Origin: Gibbula magus
Taxonomy: Eukaryota > Mollusca > Gastropoda > Trochida > Trochidae
NCBI GenBank assembly: GCA_936450465.1
Contig: OW388300.1
Span: 21,143,232 to 21,207,231, forward strand
Direction: 5' to 3'
Length of the DNA stretch: 64,000 bases
Of this stretch, positions 1 through 11,599 are shown piece after piece. Positions within the stretch are counted from its first letter, which is position 1; the number at the start of each line of letters is the position of its first letter. A program made the translations under genes and the position numbers. The notes under the pieces were generated by a model that was given only the letters and a program-made list of their open reading frames with translations, was not told the origin of the DNA and made no database searches.

Positions 1-104
1 TAAGTGATAGTGCGAAAAATTAAGGAGTCGTCCGTAAAATATCCCCTTGGTGAAAGGCAGTAGGGTATAAAGGGAATTCAGGTAACAACCTCATCAGCCT
101 AGTC

Positions 105-185
105 CCTGTAGCACAGTGGTTTCATTGCTGCGCTTGGTGTGCAGGAGCATTGAGGTTTCGGGTTGTGGTTCGAGACGGGTTATTG
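105..185 (+). repeat. tRNA-like SINE head (weak)
   Basis: A stretch with a box-A-like TAGCACAGTGGT near 110 and a box-B-like GGTTCGAGAC near 168 resembles the internal RNA polymerase III promoter of a tRNA. The arms do not fold into a good cloverleaf, so this is more likely a decayed tRNA-derived SINE head than a tRNA gene. It lies just past the truncated end of the LINE. Call based on two short motifs only. Confidence 0.3.
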
Positions 186-322
186 CAAAAAAACATTTGG
201 ATATTGATCTTTGAATTGACAGTTGTTTTCCAATAGAGTTAGAAATAACATACAGACAGACAGAAATAACATACACTAACTTTCATCTTAAACTTAACAT
301 TTCAGTATTAAATTCATATATA

Positions 323-2116
323 CTAGTATATTTGAAGAGTGGCATTATTAAGATAATTGCCCTGGGTAGAGGGAAATGACGTTAGAATCCCGGGGATTAA
401 GTGATAATCCACGGGATAATACATCCACATAGGAATTATTGAGTATAATGGTATAGTGGTGTGACGTCTCTGGAGACGTAATATCTTATAGTCGAAATTA
501 AGAAGCGTTATAGGACCAATTTTTTTAAACATCTACGATCACGGCCGTCTTTAGGTACAAAAGTTATTATACCTTGCCTTTGAAATTCCGAAAAGGATGC
601 ATGTTTATATTCGTATTTTGAACGCAGCAAAGGCGATTTTATATCTTTCCAAATAATGTTATAGAACTCAGCAGTGAATCCATCTAATCCAGGGCTCTTT
701 TTATTTTCCATTTTCTTCTCAATACCATTCATCTGAAGTTACATTTCCTTCACATAATTTTCTTTGGTCATCAGAAAAGCTTCGTGTCGATATTTGCAAA
801 ATTGTGGAGACCGTCAGCCAAATTTGGGTTATGATTTGTGGAATAGAGTCGTTGATAGAATCTCGCCAATTCCTTAAAATGTCTTATTTAGAGGTTAAAA
901 TTGCATTGCTTTCAACTATAAGCTCTGACATATTTTTATTCATGTAATTTCTTTTCTCAAGATTTAGAAAATATTCTGTATTTTTTTCTCCATCTTCTGA
1001 CCATTTCGCCTTACTTCTGAATATTATTCCTTTTATTTTTTCGGTTTTGAGGTTTTCTTGGATGTTTTTACTTGATTCTAATTTATTTTATTCATCATTA
1101 TTTAGATTCATCAAGTTTAGATTAAAATTCGTGGATACACTTTTTTAGAGCTTTTTCTATATTCCCCTTATTCCTTTTAATAGAATATGTTATGGATTCT
1201 CCCCGAATTTTCATTTTCAATAATTAAAAAAATGATTGGTTGTTTACTGTAAATTGAGTACTCTCTAAATCTGATGGAGTCATAACATTCATCAACAGTT
1301 TCAACGATTGTATCTTTAACTAATTGTACATATTGGGTATCATGTAATAGTGAAGAATTAAATTTCCAGAAACCCAGCCCTCGTTCCATAGGTTTGAAAG
1401 ATATTTCAAGCGATATATACGAGTGGTCAGATTTATAACTTATTCCTATACTACTTTTTAAAACTATTGGTAACAGGTCTTCTGATAGAAGGAAATAGTC
1501 AAGAGTACTTTGTTTAATAGGTTTTTTTGTCTCCATGTGAACTGAACTTTATCCGGGTTATGGAATCTCCATGGATCAACTAGTTATAATGTATTTGACA
1601 TTTGTTTAATGGCAGTGTGCGGGCTTGTAAATCATTTCTATGTTTGTAATTGAATGTATCAAGTTCATAATTTTGGACAACGTTCCACTCCCCAGCGAGG
1701 ATTGGGCTTCCTGGAAGTTTGACCAATTCTGAGAGGTGTATAAAGAATTCTGGTGTGTCGGGATTCGGACCAAAAAGATTTACGATAGATACGCGCGTAC
1801 CTTCAATGTCGATGTCTAAAATAATAAATCGGCTGTTTTCATCCTTTATTATTTCATGCACGTGATACTCGAAATTGTTTTGTTTTTTTATTAATATCAT
1901 AATGCTGCCACTATTACTTGTACCATGTGAAAAGTACGCGCGAAATCCACAACTTGTGCTGTGAGTTTCTTGTAGAAATATGATGGAGGATGTCTTATTT
2001 TTAAGGAACTTAAATAAGTCTCTTCTCTTCAAAGCATCCGACTGGAGACCCCGAGCATTCATTGAAAAAATTGCAAAATCAGCCATATTTATCAGAAGTA
2101 TATAGTATAGAAACAC
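323..2116 (-). pseudogene. L1/Tx1-like LINE ORF2 remnant (endonuclease + start of RT)
   Basis: Broken minus-strand remnant of a non-LTR retrotransposon ORF2. The segment 1580-2116 carries the N-terminal APE-type endonuclease: an IFLQETHS block holding the catalytic Glu, then an ILAGEWN block where the family normally has GDFN. The segment 1177-1536 continues the endonuclease and ends in SDHSYISLEI, which holds the SDH catalytic signature. The segments 508-732 and 323-532 hold the start of the reverse transcriptase, with SPGLDGFTAEFY and, in a shifted frame, PITLLNFDYKI. Several frameshifts separate these pieces, and the RT catalytic YxDD region and everything beyond it are missing. ORF1 of the same element lies upstream on the same strand (13321-13981 and 4527-4620). 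Family assignment is from motif recognition; the clade is inferred. Confidence 0.85.
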
Positions 2117-2384
2117 TGGGAAATGTGCATGCAGTGGTAGTGTACTTTAGAAACCTATCAGGGATGTTGTCTATTGTTTCGTAGGTATATCTTGTTTTCT
2201 CGTAATAACCCCTCACTATTATTTCAGTCGGTATTTTTTCTGATAATAACCACGAATGAGGTTTTTATTGTGAAAGTAAGTTTTTACTTTTGATAGTAAT
2301 ACCTTAAATGAGACTGAGATTTTTTTCACAACTCAATTCATAACAATTATTATCGAAAAGTATACAAAGATAACTTTTTCAGAG

Positions 2385-2465
2385 TGTAGATGACGGGAAT
2401 CGAACTCGATACCCGTTGCTCTTTAAACCGGACGGTCTACCTCCACGCTACCGAGGAAGCCGGAA
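2385..2465 (-). repeat. tRNA-like sequence / SINE head
   Basis: Read on the minus strand this contains a box-A-like TAGCGTGGAGG and a box-B-like GAGTTCGATTC about 40 bases apart, as in tRNA genes and tRNA-derived SINEs. The T-arm stem does not pair in the standard register and no clear anticodon loop fits, so a functional tRNA is unlikely. Confidence 0.45.
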
Positions 2466-2705
2466 GAACTGTGTGGCTTTCCTCTATTTACAGTCTCTGC
2501 CTCTATATAACTCTAGTCCGGGAGACATACTCTTTATAACGCAGAATTTGTGAATCAAACATAAGAAAATGTAAATCTTGACATTTGACAGTTATACACA
2601 TTTTTAAAAAACACTACCGCTCATTCTTCTGCTGTAAGAAAACCTCAATATACGATAACATCACATTTATATTTTACGGTATCTAAGTTAGATAAAACAC
2701 TCTAC

Positions 2706-2803
2706 CTCGGTTATGCTTGGGATTGAAAACCTCAAGCTTCGCTTTCGGTCTTACTTCCCGCTCAGCTTTCTTAGCTCGGGTTTTACAATCCCGAGCATAA
2801 CCT
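2706..2803. repeat. Hairpin (foldback) repeat
   Basis: Two arms of about 26 bases are imperfect inverted repeats: CTCGGTTATGCTTGGGATT at the left against AATCCCGAGCATAACC at the right. The loop is about 45 bases and includes GCTTCGCTTTCGGTC. It looks like a short foldback element. Confidence 0.6.
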
Positions 2804-4526
2804 CTGTATCGTGTTGTATCCTACACGTAAATGAGTAAGAGTGTAGTATGGGTGAGTATTAACTGAGTATGGATAATATAGGGTGCGAGAAAAGGGAGAT
2901 TGATTAGTCTTCTTGTGGGGACAGTACATGATTAGTCCGAGTATATTAAAATAGGTTTTACGATTTCTGTGGGGAGATAAAAGAGAGAAACTGAAAGCAA
3001 TTTTTCGAGAATGATATTGAAAAGGGAAATTATGTCATCGGCTTGTCAATATAACTCATAAAAGAGAGAGGTAGCAGACTTTGCTAACATCTTACTATTA
3101 TAAATCAAAGAGTAAACATAAAGGGCGTGTACTTGTAGTGACTCCTGCCAACAGGATTTATGATAATCTGAAGCATTCGTAAAATGCTTTAAGAAAAGTT
3201 GACAAGTTACTTAAGACTGCATCGTCAAAAATAAATCTGTAAAAGCAGGTTTTTAAAAAATCTTTAAAAATGCAGACAAAAAAATCGTACACAAACAAAA
3301 TAGAAGGCAGTCTAGAGGTAAGGTTGACAGACAGTCAGTCAATGTATCTAGGATTTGGGACGTACATGGCCATTGCTGTCGCTCATATTGAGAAAATAAT
3401 TGCAAGAAATTAGCTGATGTGTCCATCATCTCCAAATTAAGACAGATTATGAAGTCACCAATCTACTTCGCTTGTATATAACATGGTCAAACACAGTTTT
3501 TGATGATGATGAGGTATTTTATAAAACCTGATGAACTACAGAGCCAATGGCTATTTTTCTCACAAAGCATGATCAGATTTATCTTTGGGATCATTGTTAT
3601 CATTTCTTAAATTATTTTAAAGGTATTAAATAACTTAGAAAGGAATAAAAACTCTAGTTTGGGGATATTTAATTCTTTTTTCACAACTTGCTGACTCATC
3701 AATTTTCAATTTTAAAAGGCAATTACACTAGCTACAGTTACTATGTGAAACCAGTTGAGATGTGGGAAAATGATTAAATATCAAGTTTTTGTGAAAAAAT
3801 CTTAATGCCAATGCATCAAACACTTTACCAGCTACAAAAAGCTTGACTTTTGTGTAAAATGTGTGTAATCCAGTGGTTCCATATGGTAATCCATATGGTT
3901 TTCTTTATTGATTTGAGTAGCAAAATGTATCTTTACCAACATATTTTAAAAAATTTAAAAGTTTGATACTAGAAATAATGAAAAAAATTATTTAAGAAAA
4001 AAACAAGCAAAATTTCTCATAGACGTCCATGTTAAACTTTAGTTTACCCCCACGATCTTTAAAGCGTCGTATCTCAGAAAAACCAACACTAACCCCCTAT
4101 TTTTTTTCAATGATACACTTTTAAAAAATACTAGTTAGAAAAAAGTTTAATTCTAGAAATTTGAGGAGCGAACATCCTTAAATGATAAACAAATTCACTG
4201 GATCTTCAAAAAATGATTAGGCAGGGTTTTTTTTTAAATCAGTGGTCATGTATTCTTGTTAACTGTGACATTTCATACAGAGTACAGTTAACATAGAATT
4301 GATAAGGAGATGTAATGTAGCAACTCATTATAGAGTAGATATTAGAGTTAGAATTAACACAGAGATGGTAACCACTCGTATCTTGGTGTATATATGAGTA
4401 CATCCATCTTGCACATTCTCATGTCTCATTTGGAGGAGGGAATGTACAGCTGGGTTCACATGCATTCGTATTAACTGTCCTTAAAAAGAAATAGGAGTGT
4501 GTGAGAATGAGATCATCACTTCTTCG

Positions 4527-4620
4527 TTATCGCTTAAGAACGGCGTCTATGTCGTCGTAGGGATAACACATAAACTTTTTCCCCTGATTGTTTTGGCCGT
4601 ACACCCTGCCGTTGTAATAC
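4527..4620 (-). pseudogene. LINE ORF1 C-terminal end (separated by gypsy insertion)
   Basis: Minus-strand reading from the gypsy target site gives the missing C-terminus of the ORF1 broken at 13321. The frame continues through the duplicated AATAC with residues NGRVYGQ, then CYPYDDIDAVLKR and a stop at 4527-4529. This matches the end of L1/Tx1-type ORF1 proteins, which carry an SAWxxNG segment followed by a DDI segment. It shows the gypsy element landed inside a pre-existing LINE. Confidence 0.8.
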
Positions 4621-4839
4621 TATCGCCTTAAGCTTTTATTGCCTTAAGCTGGGGATGTAGCTCTGGCGATTGAGTTTATTCAAAGAAGACAAAACACTGA
4701 GGTAAATATTTAACATAATTCCATCATATTTCATCCATCGTTTACATTATTATTGCACTGTTCATAATTCATGAACATTTTATATTGATATGCATTTGTT
4801 ATAATTTCAAGTAAAAATGCATTATTTTATATAGGCGAT
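4621..4839 (-). repeat. 3' LTR of the gypsy element, internally deleted
   Basis: This 219-bp LTR matches both ends of the 576-bp LTR at 12745-13320. It lacks about 357 bases from the middle; the join follows AAAACACTGAGG. Both LTRs start TATCGCCTT and end ATATAGGCGAT. The deletion removes most of the LTR body and probably its promoter or polyadenylation signals. Confidence 0.85.
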
Positions 4840-5791
4840 ATGCCCCCGGTGAAAAGAGATAAATCTTCCGATTTATCAGTAAATACAACATGCACATGCA
4901 AGTCCGTTTCTGTGAATCGAGATTATGAATGTCACAGAACACATTATAGTTTGTATATATGCATCCACACATTATAATGAATTGTCATCTCACTGCACGC
5001 AAGATCTGCTGCTCTATGTCTATATTCACAACACGGATATGAAAACAATCCACTGCAACAGAAGTCAGTCACCATGAACGTTCGCATGATGAAGGGGTAA
5101 CTTGTCATCATGAAACAGTTTTATTCTGTAGGGACAAAGATTTTCCCTTAAACATTGTGAATCACAACGATAATAAGCCATTATATTGTTACACACAACA
5201 TACACGGTTTCCATACAAAAGACTAGTTGTGTATTGTACAACTAGTAATGTTTCACTGCATATATGTTTTGCCTTCCACCACAGAAACAGCACTTGCATA
5301 TCTGCAAGTTAATCCATTTGTTGACTTTGACATTTGTCTGACACACTCAACACTTTTCGTTGCATTGTCCTACTTTTGTATTCCACACGATGTCATCAGC
5401 TGCACACATGCGAATCCGTCGCTAACATAGCTTGTAATGTTTCTTCTTTTTATCATAGTCTCTTCATTTGGACAATTCTCTTGTGAGTACCATAGTCCTT
5501 AGGGTGTACACGTTCTACAATCCCTTCACCAGTAATGTTCGTAGCTACCTTTGGCCATAATCATAAGTAATATGAGATAGTAGAGAGCTTGAGTGATATA
5601 ATTCAAAATTATGAATGCTTTAATTTACACTTTCTCAAATCCTTTCCCCTATTATTTTGAGCATCGATACATATATTTATTTATAACTATCTTGATTTAG
5701 ATCAGGATACAGTGGTGTTGATTTATGGCTTATTAATGGTAGAGGTTGTGCTTGCTTGTCTGTTTCCACGTCTATTGGGTATACAATATCG
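4840..5791. other. Gypsy 3' non-coding region
   Basis: Sequence between the env-like remnant and the 3' LTR. No coding region is supported; the 67-codon plus-strand ORF at 5227-5430 has no recognisable feature. A G-rich polypurine-type tract lies next to the LTR near 4840-4850. Confidence 0.5.
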
Positions 5792-7277
5792 CTATATAGA
5801 TAATAAAGATGATACGTATATATACGGCGTGAGAAGTAACTTCTTGAGACAGAGATATTTGTAAAGAGAAATGTGAATGTTATTATTCACATTGTGAACA
5901 ATTTTCCCTTGTTTTACTTTTGGATTTGTCCAGTCAAGATACATACACGCTGACATGCTATTTCTTAATAATTCAATATGTTTAATTTCGGAATCAGCCG
6001 TAAATGATAGGTAATGGGGGCAAGATCTAAAGTTGTAGATGGGAATTCTTAACATCATGATCAGTATCACAAGTATAAGGAGCGGAAGCAGTATTATTTC
6101 CAAATTAATGACAGGTTGAAAATCAATAGAGAGCCAAGTCTCACTGGTTTAAGCCGTTGTTTGTGGTGTTTGTATCTCGTATATTAGTTGTGTTTTAGAC
6201 GTCGGAGCATGTGCTAAGAGGGCAATTGTTAAAGCAATTGACCTAACTTTGAAGAAAATTAGTGCCGCTATCGATATAGACATGACCGATAAGACAAATG
6301 AAGTTATAGCTAATATCTTTGTAGGAAAAAAATACCATCTTCGTCTATTGTGTTGTCAAAATTCATTTGATCGGCCAGAGAAGGATAAACGTTTTCCGCT
6401 AACTTAGCTTTCTTAGCTATAATTCCTAAGTTGACCTTTATGTCTTTGTCCTTTTTCATGATTTTTGAAAATTCATGTGTCTTAATTGTGATATCTGGAA
6501 TTTGAAATTTTAATATTTCTTGAAGCTGACTGTTTCCTGAAATATTTCTTAATTGTTCATCAGAGAAAAAATGTGATAGCAGTTGCAAATTTGCCGGATA
6601 AGCTTTGGAAATTGTCCTGTTTTGATGACAATCTCTTATTCGCGGTGAAACTTCGAAATTGTCAATCAAAACTCCGCATTGACATGGTACGTTTACATAA
6701 CAGGCAATACAACCTTCATGTTTTTCAATGTGTTGGTTACAAGTTGTAATTATTGTCGATGCATTACTAATAAAGAGTGTTCCCGATTCCGTTTCTGTGA
6801 CGAAAGAAGTTATACCGTTTACTGAGTAAGCAAACACACAGCTATGTTTAACACCTGGAGAATCGTTTATAAACATAGAGAAACTGCATGTGGGTTGTTT
6901 AGATAACTGGACGCTAGTCAGATATTGCAGTGTTTAGTACCCTCCCCTGTTCATAAGGTGAAATCTGAGTCTGTCATTTCAATAAATTTGTCATGTAACG
7001 GTGAAATTGCTAAATATGACGGAACGTTGGTAACTTTAGTTGTGTCCTTTGAAGTGTGGTTTACAGGAAGTGGGAAAGTTGGAACCTTATATACGTCCAT
7101 TCGGTGTTCATTATTAACTATTGGTATCGCGATGCTAACGTAAATATGCATGTCATGTTTACTGTACGCGATAACTGGCTGATTATAGTAGAAGCTTGTG
7201 TAGCTGTCATCATCATCATCATCGTCATCATCACGATCGCCATCTTCATACCTGACAAAAAAAATGACAGGTGTCAC
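5792..7277 (-). pseudogene. env-like: Env-like third ORF of the gypsy element, broken
   Basis: Minus-strand remnant of an envelope-like gene downstream of pol. The part at 6951-7277 contains a beta-rich stretch (IYVSIAIPI, then TFPLPVN) typical of env-like proteins in metazoan gypsy/errantivirus-type elements. The part at 6310-6876 is cysteine-rich (HEGCIACYV, CQCGVLIDNF). Two hydrophobic segments follow, near 6240-6310 (ILAITSFVLSVMSISIAAL) and near 6045-6100 (IILLPLLILVILIMML), which would suit a membrane anchor. Breaks seen: a stop with frame change between 6877 and 6955, a one-base frame change at the A7 run around 6326-6332, and an in-frame TAA near 6150. It could instead be a different membrane protein captured by the element. 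The family call rests on position, cysteines and membrane segments. Confidence 0.6.
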
Positions 7278-7527
7278 TTTTCTATATGTAATGCACGGTA
7301 AAATTTATCGCTGTCTATTATGGAAAAACATTGTCAATACATATTACGTTCCTAATGTTTGCGCGCATTTAATTTTGAAATTATGTTAATGACAAATGAT
7401 ATTCGGATAATAATGCATTTCATGTATGCTTTAGCGATTCCATGGAGAATTATTACCGTACATTTCATGACTTATATATGTTTTATTATATGGCTTTTTC
7501 TTCGCTTATTTGGTCATAATATCTGTG

Positions 7528-7765
7528 TCATCCCTTTATGTGAACACTTTTATTTTGTCTTTTTCTAGTTTTCTTTCTGCAACCTTTTGCTTTTAAGTCT
7601 TTAGCAGCGAAATATTCCTGTATTATATGATCTGGAATATTTGTTTCTATTTCCCATGTGGATTCTCTAAGTGGAAAATTTAGCCATTTTATTCTATAGT
7701 ATGACTGTCCATTTATCTTTTTGTGTGCTAAGATCTTTTCCACATAGTAAATTTCTTCCGCATTA
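7528..7765 (-). pseudogene. pol: Integrase C-terminal chromodomain of gypsy pol
   Basis: The minus-strand segment contains a chromodomain: VEKILAHKKINGQSYYRIKW followed by FPLRESTWE and a C-terminal helix ending IIQEYF. Chromodomains at this position bind modified histones and steer integration of chromovirus-type gypsy elements. A basic tail (KKTRKRQNKS) ends the ORF. A frame change separates it from the GPY/F domain upstream, through an acidic linker (HEDDDISDDTD). Confidence 0.8.
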
Positions 7766-7950
7766 TTTGATTGACAAGTCGTTTCGTCGTCATCAATTTG
7801 TGTGTCAGCTGCATTATCACCCGTTGTGGTGTCAGTCTTATTCTCAGCATGGTCAGACTGTGTGTCAACCTGTGAGTGTCTGTCACTCGTGTCATGTCCG
7901 TGTCATCAGAGATATCATCATCTTCATGCACTAATTCTGGATTTAGATTA

Positions 7951-8474
7951 TCAGTCATCTGGTACATTTGTTGGGCGGTTCTCTGGACTCCAAAACATTT
8001 TCAGTCTGTTTGCATGTACTGGGGCCTTTAACAATTTGTTGTCAGTGGTATTTCTAAGCTTGTAATTATAATTTGACAACTCTTCTACAATGTAATACGG
8101 TCCCACGTATTTCGAGATAAGCTTTCTGTTCTTGCCTATTGGGGTCATACAGCAAAGTAGCCACACTTTCTGTCCTATGGCAAAAATCTGGTTCCTTAGC
8201 TGTTCTATCATAGTATTTCTTATACTGCTGTTGAGCATGTTCAATGTTTTTCTTCACTTGAGTTCTAGTTATTTCGAAACCATGTGTTAAATCATGCAAC
8301 CTGTCTCTGACGTTTTGATTCAAAGTTTCATTTGGTATCAGTGTAGTTTCACATGGTAAACGCATCTCCCTACCAAAGAGTAAAAAATACAGGGAGTAAT
8401 GCGTGCTCATTGTTGACGGATAAGCCCGAAATGCCATGAGGATATCAGGCATGATATCTCGCCAGTTTGTTTGT
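7951..8474 (-). pseudogene. pol: Integrase core end and GPY/F domain of gypsy pol
   Basis: Two overlapping frames carry the end of the integrase core and its C-terminal domain. The segment 8066-8452 reads LMAFRAYPSTMSTHYSLY then LLFGREMRLP, the conserved end of the core. The segment 7951-8244 contains KYVGPYYIVEELSNYNYKLR, the GPY/F module. A frameshift between them adds to the larger deletion just upstream at about 8475. Confidence 0.85.
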
Positions 8475-11219
8475 TCAAATCTGTACAGGTGTGCCGTATC
8501 GTGTTATGACTGTACGGTATAGAGATTTCGCAACTTCAACAGCTGTTTGGTCTTTCAATGGGATAGCCTCTACCCATTTACTGTAAGCACATACTGCCAC
8601 AAGTAGGTATTTGAAACCTTCTTTCGACTCTGGTAATGGACCTAAGATATCGCAATGAATTCGGTAAAACAATGATCGGATAGGTAAAGGAATTAAATGT
8701 GCTTTCTTTGCATGGAAGTCGCGCTTGCCTGTCTGACACTTTATGCATGACTTCACGTAAAAAGCGATGTCATTGTACATTGTATCCCAGTAAAATCGTT
8801 CCCGCGCCACGAAATAGACACGTTCCTGACCCTGATGTGCTAGCTCATCATGTAATGATCTCAAAACCTTGTCTTGTAGTTGAAATGGAATTACTAATTG
8901 TTTTATCATGCGGTCACGGCGATGAAAATTCCCACGCGGATAGTAAAAGTGCCACAGTGTTGCATCATCTTCGATTATGTAATCTTGACATTTTAAGATC
9001 AATTTACGTGCTGATTTATCATCAGATGGGATCTCTCCCTCACTGAGATATTTGATGAGAGGAGCCAAAGTAGCATCTGAACTCTGAAGTTTAGAGATAT
9101 TGACTGGTTTAATGGATACCATGCTTGCTAACTTAAGTATCGGGCTTTCTTTCTGGTCGAGAGGTTGTTTATCATTTTCCGGGTCAGTGGTAACCTGAGA
9201 ACTTGCTGGTTCTATGGTATTCTCATTAGTCTGAGAGGTCGGCACAGACAGAACGTTTTCAAATAAGTCTTCGGCCTGGGCAGTCAAATCGGATGGATAC
9301 GGTCTTCGCGATAACGAGTCTGCATTTACGTGTGTAATACCCTTTTTGTACTTGATATCAAAATCATAAATCGAGATTGACAAGGACAACCTCGCTAGGC
9401 GCGAGTTCCGACTAGTATTATCATGTAAGTATTTTAAAGCATTGTGATCTGTGACCACTGTGAATTTGTTGTTTGAGAGATATACACTATAGTGTTTTAT
9501 TCGGAAAACCATGGCTAAACATTCCTTTTCAGTTGTTGAAAAATTTAGCTCATACTTGCGCAAAGCGCGTCCCCCGTACGCTATGACGTGTTCTTTCCCG
9601 AATGGTTCTTTCCCGAAATTAGTTTGGTGTAATATGTCAGAAATGCTTTTTTCACTAGCATCGCAGTAGAGAATGAACGGTCTAGAGAAATCTGGATATG
9701 CTAACACTGGAGGCGAAACAAGGCGGCGTTTTATTTCCTTGAAGGCCTTATCCTGTTTCTCCGTCCAGACAAACTTAACATCCTTTTTCAGAAGTTCATG
9801 TAGGGGTGAAGCTAGTTTTGCGTAGTCCTTGATGTACCGGCGGTAGTATGTACCTAGTCCTGTGAAACATTTTAATTACTTCTGGTTTTTATGGGTTGGA
9901 AAATTTGTCACTACTTCCGTTTTTGTCTGATCTACTTCCACTCCGTCTTTTGAGAAGATAAAACCTAAGTATTTAATCTTGTTTTTAGCAAAATGGCATT
10001 TCGAAGGTTTTGCTTTTAAATTTGCTTTGCTTAGACAGTCAAATACTTGAGAAAGATGCGTCATGTGCGTTTCAAAATCTGGACTGTAAATTAGTATGTC
10101 ATCTATGTAGATGAGTACAGAACGCCAATTCAAATCTCTGAGTATATCTGTCAAAGCAGCTTGGAAAGTATGAGGGGCGTTTTTCAAACCAAAGCACATG
10201 CGGTTGAATTCAAAATTACCAAATTTTGTTGTTATGCCCGTGTATTTTTTACTTTGTGGGTCCATGGCTATCTGGTGATATCCTGCATATAAATCAATGG
10301 TAGAAAAAATGGTAGATTTCGATGAAGCCAAGGAATCTATCACATCTGTCATGCGAGGTAGTGGATAACTGTAACTTTTTTGCACTTTATTTATCTGTCT
10401 CATATCGCAGACCAGACGCGACTTATTTGGTTGTTGTACTAAGACAACTGGTGATAACCACGGAGTTTGAGATTCCGAAATGATACCATGTTTCAACATT
10501 CCATCTAGCTGCTTTTTCATCTCGAAATCTTTAGTTGGGTTAGTTCTATAGAATCTTTGAGTTATAGGTTTAGTGTCTCCTACCTCAATGGTATGTGTTT
10601 TCGATTTGCAAAATCCTAATTCTGACATATCCATAGCGAAATTTGTTCTGTGAATTCCGAGAAATTGTAATAAGGTTTGTTTTTGCTCATTTGTTAAATC
10701 AGAATCCTTTAAATCAAAACCCATTTCCTTAGCAATTCTTACATAATCCTGGCTGTGTGGTTTGCTTTTGTCAGTTGTTTTAGCTTCATTTGTTTCTGTT
10801 AATTGCCCTATAACCTGATTTTGATTTACCACGCTATAAGAAGCAATTGGAACATTTCTTTTGATGTTTACCTGTGAATTTGTTGGATTTAAAACTCTGT
10901 AGACTGACTCTCCCGGATTTACCTGTATAATACATTTTGCACCACAAATTTTGTATTTCTTTGACAGAAGTGTAGTTGGTTCGCAAATGCCTTGAGTATC
11001 ATTATATTTCTGTGAAATTTTTATTGAAACATATGCTTCCGATCTGGCAGGTATTGTTATCTTTGATTTATTAACAACTCTGATATAAACTTCCTTATCA
11101 GTACCTTTTATAGGAATTTCAATCAAACCATTCTGGACTGACAACGTGTTAGTTTCAAAATCAATATGTGCTTCCTGCTCTTTAAGCCAACCCAGTCCCA
11201 AGTAAATGTCATTTGACAA
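8475..11219 (-). pseudogene. pol: Gypsy pol: reverse transcriptase, RNase H, integrase N-terminus
   Basis: One minus-strand frame holds, in order, the RT (9876-11219), RNase H and the start of integrase (8475-9875). RT landmarks are SRLVCDMRQINK, STIDLYAGYHQIAM, FGLKNAPHTFQ and the catalytic YIDD in VLIYIDDILIYS. RNase H begins with FILYCDASEKS and includes TTEKECLAMV and VVTDHNALKYL. Integrase shows the H-H-C-C zinc finger (LHDELAHQG to CIKCQ) and the first catalytic Asp in HCDILGPLP. An in-frame TAA at about 9876-9878 splits RT from RNase H. After YGTPVQ the frame jumps to the end of the core, so the part with the second catalytic Asp and the Glu is missing. Confidence 0.9.
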
Positions 11220-11341
11220 TTTTGAAAAACAAAGAATGTGTGAGCCATTTGGAGATTGTTTACCTTAAAGGGTAAGGTTATTTTTCCAAGCACGGTAAGT
11301 CTATTCCCATCCACACTTGTTATTGCTGTAATGCCAGACTG

Positions 11342-11572
11342 TTAAAGGAATACATGCTTACTATCCTTCCATTTTTCAAATAAGTTTTGAGATATGACAG
11401 AAACCGAAGCTCCTGTGTCAAGAACCGCGTCATAGTCATTGTTTCCAACGGTTATTAGAATAAGGTTTTGATCAAACTCCTTAGCCTTGTGTTCCATCTG
11501 CGAAATTTTATAATTTTTACTATGCTTAACACTGTTAACTGTTTTGGAAAATTTGATAGATCTCTTTGACAA
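11342..11572 (-). pseudogene. pol: Gypsy aspartic protease
   Basis: A short minus-strand ORF with the retropepsin active-site motif in YDAVLDTGASVSVIS. This type of protease cleaves the gag-pol polyprotein as a dimer. It sits between gag and RT, as expected, in a different frame from both. The C-terminal half of the protease is in shifted frames at about 11220-11340. Confidence 0.8.
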
Positions 11573-11599
11573 TTTTGATTTCTGGGTGGGGCAAACATG

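Larger units (their letters stand above)
2117..4526. other. LINE inter-ORF interval, expanded, no gene
   Basis: Between the LINE ORF1 stop and the ORF2 start lie about 2.4 kb where this family normally has a short spacer. I see no coding region. It contains a tRNA-like block (2385-2465) and a hairpin (2706-2803), so it probably holds later insertions, but I could not delimit them by target duplications. Confidence 0.5.

Noticed and set aside
3253..3435. 60-codon minus-strand ORF
   Set aside because: No motif, no conserved context; lies in the expanded LINE spacer.
4640..4690. GGGGATGTAGCTC in the LTR as a tRNA gene start
   Set aside because: It resembles the 5' end of tRNA-Ala but no anticodon arm or box B follows, and it sits on the strand opposite to the retrotransposon.
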